A DNA stretch of 37,135 bases. Source: JALYXS01 sp051003795 (lineage in GTDB: Bacteria; Acidobacteriota; Terriglobia; Bryobacterales; Bryobacteraceae). A model generated the notes under the pieces. The model did not search any database. It had not been told where the DNA came from and saw only the letters and a list, made by a program, of their open reading frames with translations. Numbering within the stretch: the first letter of the stretch is position 1; every line of letters begins with the position of its first letter. Positions 7,449 through 14,568 of this stretch are shown here, piece after piece. The stretch spans positions 1-37,135 of the forward strand of contig JBPCKZ010000225.1 in NCBI GenBank assembly GCA_051003795.1, written 5' to 3'. The position numbers were made by a program, and so were the translations under genes.

Positions 7449-9461
7449 TTACCAAACCCGGCAGCCTTTCTCCTGCATCATGGGTTGGCCGGCTTTGCAG
7501 CCGAACGCCTGCCCGAATTCGGGCATATTTTGCAGCGTGCCGTTGGCGCGGAAACGTCCCGGCGAATGGGGATTCGTCCGTGCCTGCAAGCGCGCCGATT
7601 GCTCGGTCTGATTCTCGCACCACACCTGGCCCCAGCCCAGGAAGAAGCGCTGCTCCGGCGTGTAGCCGTCGATCCTGGCTTGCGTTTTCCCGGCCAGGCT
7701 GTCCATCAGCGCCATGTAGGCCAAGCGCAGCCCGCCGTTATCGGCGGCGTTCTCGCCCAGCGTGAGCCGCCCGTTCAGCTTCACGTCGGGTACCGGAGAA
7801 AAGCCGCCGTACTCGTTGGCGATGCAATCCGCGCGCGTTTTGAATTCCGCGGCATCGTTCGCGGTCCACCAATCGCGCAGGTTGCCGGTGGCATCGAACT
7901 GGCGCCCCTGGTCGTCGAAGCCGTGCGTCAACTCGTGCCCCACCACCGCGCCGATCGCGCCGTAGTTCACGGCATCGTCGGCCGTACTGTAATAAAACGG
8001 CGGCTGTAAAATGCCGGCGGGGAAGTTGATGTTGTTCTGAGGGGGATTGTAGTAGGCGTTCACGGTAGGCGGCGTCATGCCCCATTCAAGCTTGTCGACC
8101 GGCTTGCCGATCTTCGCCAGGTTGAACTGCACCGCGAACCGGTCGGCGCGCAAATCGTTTCCGAGCGCGTCGTCCCGCTTGATTTGAATGCTGCCGTAGT
8201 CTTTCCACTTCTCGGGGTAGCCGATCTTGTTCGCGACCGCATGGAGTTTCGCAAGCGCCTGCTGTTTGGTCGCGGCGCTCATCCAACTCAGGCTATCGAT
8301 ATCCTTCGCCATCTCCATCTCGATCTCTCCGACCATCTTTAGCGTGCGCTCCTTGCCTTGCTTGCCGAAAGCCTGCTCGACGAATTTCTGGCCGAGCGCT
8401 TCGCCGAGATCCGAATCCGTGAGCGTCACGCACCGTTTCCAGCGCGGCTTGAGTTCTCGCGCGCCGGTCAGCGTTTTTCCGAAGAACGCGAAATCCTCAT
8501 TCACGAAGGCCTCCGGAAGCAGGGCGGCGGATTTATGCAGGATGTGCCATGTCATGTACGCTTTCAAATCGTCGAGGCCGGTTGAATCGAGCACGCCTTC
8601 GAATCCCTTGAAGAAATCCGGCATGCCTACGTTTAAATCCTGGGCGGGAGGAATGCCAATCCCGCCTAGATACGCGCGCCAATCGAACCCCGGAGCCAAG
8701 TCGTTCAGCGCGCTTACCGGCATCTTGTGATAACGTTTGTTCGGATCGCGCAAAGACACGCGGTCGAGCGAATTCTTGGCGAGCGCGGTCTCGATCGACA
8801 GGACGGCCTTTTCTTCCGCCGCGGCCCGTTCCGGGGAATGCCCGAGCAGGGAGAACATGCGCCGAACGTGCTGTTCATAGGCGTTTCGCAGCTCCACCGT
8901 CTTCGAATCGGTCTTCAAATAATAGTCGCGGTCCGGCAGGCCGAGGCCGCCCTGGAAGACATTGGCGATAACTTGAGTGGAGTCTTTGGCGTCCTGCGCC
9001 GCCGCAAACCGGAAAAATACGGGGTCCGCGTCGCGATGCAAACGTATCACTTCCATGGCCAACTGCTTCTTATCCGATAATTTCGCCACGCGGTCGAGCT
9101 CGGGTTGTATGGGTTCGGCGCCTCTCGCCTCGATCCCTTTCTCATCCATGCAGGCCGCGTAAAAGTCGCCGATTTCCTGGGTAATCTTGTCGCGCGATTT
9201 GTTCGCCGGGTCCTCCGCCTTGTCCAGAATGCCGCGAAGGATCGCTTGATTTTTCTCCTGGAGCTCGTTGAAGCGGCTCCAACGCGATTGATCGGGCGGC
9301 ACGGGGTGGTTAGCGACCCAGGTTCCGCACGCGTATTGATAGAAATCGTTACACGGATCGGCTTTCCGGTCGATGGCAGCCAGATCCACGCCGGAGGAAC
9401 CCTGGCCGAATAGAGACGCGCCTAAACACAAAGGCAAAATAAGGGCCGTGCGAGCGAACAT
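7449..9461 (-). CDS. Secreted M13-family (neprilysin/PepO-like) zinc metallopeptidase
   Basis: This 670-residue endopeptidase is full-length for family M13. A signal peptide (MFARTALILPLCLGASLFGQ) sends it out of the cytoplasm. It continues with the diagnostic N-terminal DPCNDFYQYACGTW, a large helical region, NAYYNPPQNNINFPAGIL, the zinc site HELTH at residues 509-513 within VVGHELTHGFDDQGRQFD, and the third zinc ligand E570 in GENAADNGG. The C-terminus CRVW is the family's usual ending. The family cleaves short peptides; the natural substrate here is unknown. The gene lies nine bases downstream of the TIR-like/helical-repeat gene on the same strand, but no functional link is evident. Confidence 0.95.
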   Translation of the reverse strand: MFARTALILPLCLGASLFGQGSSGVDLAAIDRKADPCNDFYQYACGTWVANHPVPPDQSRWSRFNELQEKNQAILRGILDKAEDPANKSRDKITQEIGDFYAACMDEKGIEARGAEPIQPELDRVAKLSDKKQLAMEVIRLHRDADPVFFRFAAAQDAKDSTQVIANVFQGGLGLPDRDYYLKTDSKTVELRNAYEQHVRRMFSLLGHSPERAAAEEKAVLSIETALAKNSLDRVSLRDPNKRYHKMPVSALNDLAPGFDWRAYLGGIGIPPAQDLNVGMPDFFKGFEGVLDSTGLDDLKAYMTWHILHKSAALLPEAFVNEDFAFFGKTLTGARELKPRWKRCVTLTDSDLGEALGQKFVEQAFGKQGKERTLKMVGEIEMEMAKDIDSLSWMSAATKQQALAKLHAVANKIGYPEKWKDYGSIQIKRDDALGNDLRADRFAVQFNLAKIGKPVDKLEWGMTPPTVNAYYNPPQNNINFPAGILQPPFYYSTADDAVNYGAIGAVVGHELTHGFDDQGRQFDATGNLRDWWTANDAAEFKTRADCIANEYGGFSPVPDVKLNGRLTLGENAADNGGLRLAYMALMDSLAGKTQARIDGYTPEQRFFLGWGQVWCENQTEQSARLQARTNPHSPGRFRANGTLQNMPEFGQAFGCKAGQPMMQEKGCRVW

Positions 9462-9470
9462 GCTCTTATT

Positions 9471-10727
9471 CTAGGCTTTGATTTTGTTTAACGGAGAATT
9501 CTCCAGAAGCTTGCTCAAAGCCGCCAATTGGTCCTGAGTCGACGATTTCATCCAATCCGCGGGCGGCAATTTCATTTGAAAGGCGGCATTAAGGGCCTCC
9601 TGAGCTTTATCCTTCTCGCCCAGCCCGAGCCAGGCTTCGGCAATCGTCGCCCGTAACCAGTATTCGTCGGGCAGGCTTCGCCTTGAATCGTGCAACTCCC
9701 GGCAGATGGCAAGCACCTGCCGGCGGGTGCGTTGCGCCAACACGAAATCGGCAATCGCATCGGCCGGTTCCGACCGGGCGGCGCGCACATTCAGCAGAAA
9801 AGCGAGATTGATACCGTTGTAGTAATCGTTCTTCAGATAGAAACCCTTCCCATACGAATGAACGGCGATGTCGAGGTTTGCCGGGTCGTTCGTCAGTTCC
9901 CATTTGCGTTTATGAATCGCGCCCCAAAGCCCGAGCGTTTCCGGATCGTTGGAGTTATCGGGCTGTAGTTCCGCCAGGATATGTTTCCCATTCTCGAGAG
10001 CCGCGAGCGGGTCGGGAAGCTTGCACTTGTAAGTTGCCAGCGCGAGCTTCTGGGTGACGTAGGGGTCGCTGCCGGTCATTTTCTTGACGAGTCTCAGCAG
10101 CGAGACGGCTTCAGCGAAATCGCTGCCCTTGAGCGCGGCGTCCGCGCCAGCCATGAGCGTGCTTATGGTCGCGCGGTCTTCGGTCACCGCGGCCGCGGCA
10201 ATTCTCTCCGCGACGGTTCGCTTCGGGGGATTTAAATCTTTCAGAAACTCGTAAACGGGGCTATCGTTGACTGGCTGCGCGGCGATAATTCGAATGGCAT
10301 GTTCCAACTCCTTGCGCATCCGCATGGTTTCGTCGAAACCGATGTCTTCGCCCAAATGGCGGTACTTGCGAACCGAAATGTGGCTGATATCGAACGGAAA
10401 TACGATTTTCTCTTCGGCGATCGTTATGGTCGTGTAAGGCTTAAGCGCATGCCGGACGCCGAGTTCATAAAAGGCGTTGCAGTTTGACGTGGAGACGTCC
10501 GCCACCACGACATCGGCCGTCAATAGCCGCTCGAACATCGGGATGTCGATGGTTCCGGAATGCACGATCTCGTCGGCGCGCGTGCACTCGACACCGGCGG
10601 CTTCGGCGGCCGGCTTGATTATATTTTTGTAGGATTTGTCGAGATCCAGAACACGCCCCGTGGCATAGTCCGTCTTCTGGCCGAATCCCATTACCACGAA
10701 GCAGGTTACCTTTCGTTCCGGCGTCAT
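9471..10727 (-). CDS. Deoxyribosyltransferase/TIR-like protein with C-terminal helical repeats (DUF4071/TRAFs-binding type)
   Basis: From ATG 10727 the protein is 418 residues. The first 180 or so form a Rossmann-like domain starting TCFVVMGFGQKTD, then RADEIVHSGTIDIPMFERLL, ADVVVADVSTSNCNAFYELG and VRHAL. The D-x-S-x-x-N-x-N-x-x-YELG block is the signature of nucleoside-deoxyribosyltransferase/TIR-like domains, and E88 in YELG is the expected catalytic acid. The rest is helical and repeat-like, similar to the DUF4071/TRAFs-binding TPR-type region. These proteins are classed with nucleotide-handling conflict or signalling proteins; the reaction (NAD or nucleotide cleavage) is inferred, not shown. 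A longer frame to 10994 would lie over the divergent SLOG gene and is rejected. Confidence 0.75.
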   Translation of the reverse strand: MTPERKVTCFVVMGFGQKTDYATGRVLDLDKSYKNIIKPAAEAAGVECTRADEIVHSGTIDIPMFERLLTADVVVADVSTSNCNAFYELGVRHALKPYTTITIAEEKIVFPFDISHISVRKYRHLGEDIGFDETMRMRKELEHAIRIIAAQPVNDSPVYEFLKDLNPPKRTVAERIAAAAVTEDRATISTLMAGADAALKGSDFAEAVSLLRLVKKMTGSDPYVTQKLALATYKCKLPDPLAALENGKHILAELQPDNSNDPETLGLWGAIHKRKWELTNDPANLDIAVHSYGKGFYLKNDYYNGINLAFLLNVRAARSEPADAIADFVLAQRTRRQVLAICRELHDSRRSLPDEYWLRATIAEAWLGLGEKDKAQEALNAAFQMKLPPADWMKSSTQDQLAALSKLLENSPLNKIKA

Positions 10728-10746
10728 GTCATATGATAATCCCGTG
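10725..10746. promoter_or_regulatory. Overlapping divergent starts with A/T-rich -10-like sequence
   Basis: The minus-strand ATG (10727-10725) and the plus-strand ATG (10726-10728) share the bases of one CATG. Immediately to the right lies TATGATAAT (10732-10740), which reads as a -10-like box on the plus strand and as TATCAT on the minus strand. Neither gene has a clear Shine-Dalgarno site. Leaderless transcripts, with the plus gene perhaps starting at GTG 10744, would fit. Low confidence. Confidence 0.3.
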
Positions 10747-11259
10747 ACCATCGCGCTAGCCGGCCGCCGGATCGACGCTCCCGGCTCGGAGACGCCGCGC
10801 TTCCCCGTCGAAAATGTTCCCATGGTGCGGCAGCGGATCCGCGCAATGCTTGCATCGCACAAGCCAAACGCCTTGGTGTGCTCGGCCGCGTGCGGAGCGG
10901 ACCTGCTGGCGCTTTCGGAAACGGGAGCCATTGGACGGCGGCGCCGCGCGATTCTTCCGTTTGAGCGGGAGCGCTTTCGAGAAACTTCGGTCATGGACCG
11001 TCCCGGCGATTGGGGACCCCTCTACGACACGATTTTGGACGAGGTTGAGTGCGTGGTGCTGACCGGGAAGGGCGAGGGACCGGAGGCGTATGCGGCAACG
11101 AACCTTGCGATCTTCGACGAAGCGGAAAAGATCGGGACCGAAGTCATGGCGGTTCTGGTGTGGGACGGCAGTTCACGGGGTAGCGACGATCAGACCGCGG
11201 GGTTTGGAGATGAAGCTCGAAGGCGGGGCTTGGCCGTCATTGAGATAAGTACGCTGTAG
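10726..11259 (+). CDS. SLOG-like Rossmann-fold nucleotide-binding protein
   Basis: The 177-residue protein shows an opening strand (VTIALAGRRIDAP), then NALVCSAACGADLLAL, RRAILPFERERFRETSV, DRPGDWG and a final VMAVLVWDG strand. The pattern 'strand, G-R, ... S-A-A-C-G-A-D' followed by an acidic-basic P-F-x-x-x-x-F-R motif matches SLOG/LOG-superfamily proteins, which bind or cleave nucleotides and are often linked to TIR-type effectors and cyclases. Start ATG 10726 overlaps the divergent start; GTG 10744, directly before the first strand, is an equally good choice. Head-to-head pairing with the deoxyribosyltransferase/TIR-like gene suggests that the two act together. No membrane segment. Confidence 0.65.
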   Translation: MSYDNPVTIALAGRRIDAPGSETPRFPVENVPMVRQRIRAMLASHKPNALVCSAACGADLLALSETGAIGRRRRAILPFERERFRETSVMDRPGDWGPLYDTILDEVECVVLTGKGEGPEAYAATNLAIFDEAEKIGTEVMAVLVWDGSSRGSDDQTAGFGDEARRRGLAVIEISTL

Positions 11260-11311
11260 GCGAACTAGTTGCGATTCCGTTCGCGGCCACGTCTTGTTAA
11301 ACTGCGCTTAG

Positions 11312-12376
11312 ATGAAGATCCGTTCGCTTCTGATCTCCGCGTGTGTCGCAGTCGCCAATTTGCGCGGAGCCGATTTTCCGCAAGCCGAGATCGGCAACGG
11401 CCGGATTCAGGCCAAGATTTTCCTGCCGAATTTAAAGGGCGGCTATTACCAGGGCACGCGTTTCGATTGGTCCGGAATCGTCTACAGCTTGCAATTCAAA
11501 GGGCACGATTATTACGGACCCTGGTTTCAAGCGATCGACCCGGCGGTGCACGATTTTGTGTACAAGGGGGCCGATATCGTGGCCGGACCGTGTAGCGCGA
11601 TCACGGGCCCGGTGGATGAATTCGGACCGCTCGGATGGGACGAGGCAAAGCCCGGCGGTAACTTCATTAAAATCGGAATTGGGTCGCTTCGCAAGCCGGA
11701 CGATGCGAAGTACGACAACTACAGACTGTACGAAATAGCCGACCCCGGTAAGTGGAGCATTCATCGGGATCGCGATTCGATCGAGTTCACCCAAGAAGTC
11801 GCCGACTCATCCTCCGGCTACAGCTACATCTATCGGAAGACGCTGCGCCTGGCCAAAGCCAAACCGGAGATGACATTGGAGCATAGCCTGAAGAACGTTG
11901 GCGCGCGAGCCATCGGCACAAGCGTCTACAATCACAATTTCCTGGTTCTGGACAATATGGCGCCCGGTCCTGGATGGTTTATTTCCGTTCCGTTTCCCAT
12001 CCGGACTACACGTCCTCCAAACAAAGAGTTGGCGGACATTCGCGCCAATGAGATCGTTTACCTCAAGAAATTGGAAGAGCGCGACGTGGTTACCACGCCA
12101 CTGGAAGGGTTCGGCAACAGCCCGAAAGACAACCAGATCCGCATAGAAAGCAAGAGCGCGGGCGCGGGCATGAGAATCGAAGGCGATCGTCCCCTATCCC
12201 GAGAATCTTTGTGGTCGATTCGGACGGTAGTCGCGATGGAGCCGTTCATCGCAATCGACATAGAACCCGGACGCGAGTTTACCTGGAAGAGTACCTACAC
12301 TTTCTACACGCTCCCTCGTAGCGCGGATTCCGGCGCGTCCACGAGCGTGATCGCTGGTTCCAGATCGCGGAGATAG
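11312..12376 (+). CDS. Secreted galactose-mutarotase-like protein
   Basis: A 354-residue protein with a signal peptide (MKIRSLLISACVAVANLRGA) and an all-beta body resembling the galactose mutarotase/aldose-epimerase superfamily: IGNGRIQAKIFLP, a conserved G-x-R-F-D-W block (YYQGTRFDWSG), FGPLGWDEAKPGGNFIKIGIG, a strand-rich centre and a late histidine segment YNHNFLVLD. It probably binds or epimerises a sugar in the periplasm; catalytic residues cannot be assigned securely. It lies 52 bases after the SLOG gene and converges on the gluconate-dehydrogenase-type group. Confidence 0.7.
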   Translation: MKIRSLLISACVAVANLRGADFPQAEIGNGRIQAKIFLPNLKGGYYQGTRFDWSGIVYSLQFKGHDYYGPWFQAIDPAVHDFVYKGADIVAGPCSAITGPVDEFGPLGWDEAKPGGNFIKIGIGSLRKPDDAKYDNYRLYEIADPGKWSIHRDRDSIEFTQEVADSSSGYSYIYRKTLRLAKAKPEMTLEHSLKNVGARAIGTSVYNHNFLVLDNMAPGPGWFISVPFPIRTTRPPNKELADIRANEIVYLKKLEERDVVTTPLEGFGNSPKDNQIRIESKSAGAGMRIEGDRPLSRESLWSIRTVVAMEPFIAIDIEPGREFTWKSTYTFYTLPRSADSGASTSVIAGSRSRR

Positions 12377-12388
12377 CGGGAAAGAGGC

Positions 12389-12985
12389 CTAGTGTTCGTG
12401 CGTGCACGCGGGGAACGCCGCCAGCGCGACGTTGCCCTTGTAGCCCAGTTCCTGCACCAATCCGGGCTGCGAAGTGTAATACCCGTCGGCGGTCAGATTC
12501 TTGATCAGCCGGAAAAACGGGGCGCCGACGCTGAGAATCCGTTCGGGATCGGGATCCGAATGCTTGGCAGCGCGGTCGGCCGCTTCGCTCAAAGGCGTCA
12601 AGAGATCGATCTGCTGCGCCTCGGATATTTGGACGAACGGCTTGCCGAATTTCCGGTTGGCGTGAAGGTCGATCCAAACTATCCCATCCCGGAAGCTCTT
12701 CCGATGCTCGGGGTTTTCGCTCACGACCAAATCGATATACCGCGGCACGCCCGCGTCGACTGCGCCGGGAGTATCGGTAGCCGGAATGATCAAATCCGAG
12801 ATGCGCGAGACGGTTGCGACCTCCGAAGCCGTGAAGAATTTCGGTTGAAACGGCCCCGCGGGCGGGGGCGGGGCCAGCGCCGCGGAATGGACGTGCTGGC
12901 CGTAGAGTTCGTCGGCCGAGAATGGAAAGGCGCAGGTTGTGCCGATCGCGCCGATAATCTTGAGGGTGTCTCTGCGAGTCTCCAT
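12389..12985 (-). CDS. Gluconate 2-dehydrogenase subunit 3 family protein (Tat-exported)
   Basis: A 198-residue small subunit of a membrane-associated sugar dehydrogenase. The N-terminus METRRDTLKIIGAIGTTCAF has the twin-arginine signal layout. The family core is visible as FFTASEVATVSRISDLIIPATDTPGA and DAGVPRYIDLVV. Such subunits assist export and maturation of the FAD-binding GMC subunit, which in known systems cannot leave the cytoplasm alone. The GMC gene ends three bases upstream on the same strand, consistent with co-expression. Confidence 0.85.
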   Translation of the reverse strand: METRRDTLKIIGAIGTTCAFPFSADELYGQHVHSAALAPPPPAGPFQPKFFTASEVATVSRISDLIIPATDTPGAVDAGVPRYIDLVVSENPEHRKSFRDGIVWIDLHANRKFGKPFVQISEAQQIDLLTPLSEAADRAAKHSDPDPERILSVGAPFFRLIKNLTADGYYTSQPGLVQELGYKGNVALAAFPACTHEH

Positions 12986-12988
12986 AGG

Positions 12989-14545
12989 CTACATCTCTCG
13001 CCTTTTCAGACGCTCCGCTATGTTGTCCGCGGTTCGCGCGGCCAAGGCCATGATCGTGTGCGTCGGGTTCTTCTCCGAGGCCGACGGAAACACGCTGCCA
13101 TCCACCACATATAGATTCGGCACGTCGTGCGTACGGCAATCGGCGTTCACAACCGACGTCCGCGCGTCCAAGCCCATGCGGCATCCGCCCAATTCATGAT
13201 TGGTCGCCGGCTCCGGCGAAACCGAAAGAATCTCCGCGCCCGCGGATTTCAAGATCTCCACCGACCAGCGGTTCATGTCGTTGAATATCTTCCAGTCGTT
13301 GTCTTTCCACGCCACTTGCCGCCGCGTGAGCGGAAGCCCGTACGCGTCTTTCTTGTCGTAATCGAGATCGACGTACGAATCCTTGTTGGGCAGCATTTCC
13401 CCGTAGGGCGAAAACGTCACGAAAGCCGGATAACGATGCTTGATCGATTCCTTGTAGTCCTTCCCGAATCCCGGCATGGCTCTAGCCCAACCCACCGCGC
13501 GGCGGTTTTGATAATTGAACTGCGCGCCGAAACTGCGAGCGTAATCGCGCTTGCGCGCATGCATGAACGACGGCAAATACGCGTGATCGAGGAAGCCTTC
13601 GTCGTCGGTCGCGGGCTTGCCGATCAGCTCCGTCAGAAAAGCCTGCACGCCGCCCGTGAAGTGCGGGATGAAGTTGCGTCCAAGCTCGCCGCTCGAGTTC
13701 GCGAGGCCATTCGGGTAGCGCCGCGATTTCGACATCAGCAGCAAAGAAACGCTCTGCGCGCAAGCGCAGGCCACCACCACCGTCCGCGCCTTCACTTCGC
13801 CTTCCGCCAAAGTCGTGCGATTGAGGAATCGTACGCCCGTCGCCTTGTTCTCGTCCGAGACCACGATCTCGCGCACCACCGAATCGTGCCGGATATCGAG
13901 CTTGCCCGTCCGCAGCGCCGGAATCATGTGGACATCGGCCGAATTGTATTTCGCGGCCACATCGCACCCAGCCATGCAGTTCCCGCAGAAATGGCACGCC
14001 GGCCGGGTCTTGCTCGCCACCGAAAGAGTCGATTTGCGAACATGAACGATCTTGAGCCCAAGCTTTTGAGCGCCGCGGCGGATGATCTCGTCGCTGCATT
14101 TCATCGGGACCGGCGGAAGAAAAATTCCGTCCGGAAGATCTTCCAGATGGTCCAGATTTCCGCATACGCCCACTTCGCGCTCGATCCGATCGTAGTAGGG
14201 CGCGAGATCGGGATAATTGATCGGCCAATCCTGTCCCGCGCCATCGATCGAGCGCCCCTTGAAATCACGATGGCTCAACCGCCACGCCACGGCATTCCAA
14301 AGCATCGTCTTGCCGCCGACGCCGCGCGACCGCTCGGAATCGAAGCCAGGGACGCCCGGCTTCATCGTCGGGATGTGCCGGTTCGGAAATTGAAACGGCA
14401 TGGCATGCGTGTTGAACGCGGTGCGGGTGTTGACCTTGGGACCGCCTTCGACAATGCAAACGTCAACGCCCATTCGGGCCAAGTGCGCGGAAAGCGTGCC
14501 GCCGCCCGCGCCCGACCCTACAATGCAAACGTCGTAAATTTTCAC
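12989..14545 (-). CDS. GMC-family FAD-dependent sugar/alcohol dehydrogenase, large subunit
   Basis: The 518-residue flavoprotein begins with the FAD Rossmann motif VGSGAGGGTLSAHLARMG and an acidic strand end (IVEGG). The C-terminal GMC block holds the catalytic histidine region NHELGGCRMG and the second active-site stretch NPTHTIMALAARTADNIAERL. A cysteine cluster C-x2-C-x2-C-x3-C at C184, C187, C190 and C194 (CHFCGNCMAGC) resembles the site that binds an iron-sulfur cluster in FAD-glucose dehydrogenases, so electrons may leave through it (inference). It has no export signal of its own and probably leaves with the Tat-exported subunit encoded next door. Confidence 0.9.
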   Translation of the reverse strand: MKIYDVCIVGSGAGGGTLSAHLARMGVDVCIVEGGPKVNTRTAFNTHAMPFQFPNRHIPTMKPGVPGFDSERSRGVGGKTMLWNAVAWRLSHRDFKGRSIDGAGQDWPINYPDLAPYYDRIEREVGVCGNLDHLEDLPDGIFLPPVPMKCSDEIIRRGAQKLGLKIVHVRKSTLSVASKTRPACHFCGNCMAGCDVAAKYNSADVHMIPALRTGKLDIRHDSVVREIVVSDENKATGVRFLNRTTLAEGEVKARTVVVACACAQSVSLLLMSKSRRYPNGLANSSGELGRNFIPHFTGGVQAFLTELIGKPATDDEGFLDHAYLPSFMHARKRDYARSFGAQFNYQNRRAVGWARAMPGFGKDYKESIKHRYPAFVTFSPYGEMLPNKDSYVDLDYDKKDAYGLPLTRRQVAWKDNDWKIFNDMNRWSVEILKSAGAEILSVSPEPATNHELGGCRMGLDARTSVVNADCRTHDVPNLYVVDGSVFPSASEKNPTHTIMALAARTADNIAERLKRREM

Positions 14546-14568
14546 CTAAATTTTCACCAGAGCGTTTT

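Noticed and set aside
10728..10994. Upstream extension of the TIR-like gene to 507 residues
   Set aside because: It runs antisense across the SLOG-like gene and adds Arg/Ser-rich residues with no domain; the Rossmann domain begins right after ATG 10727.
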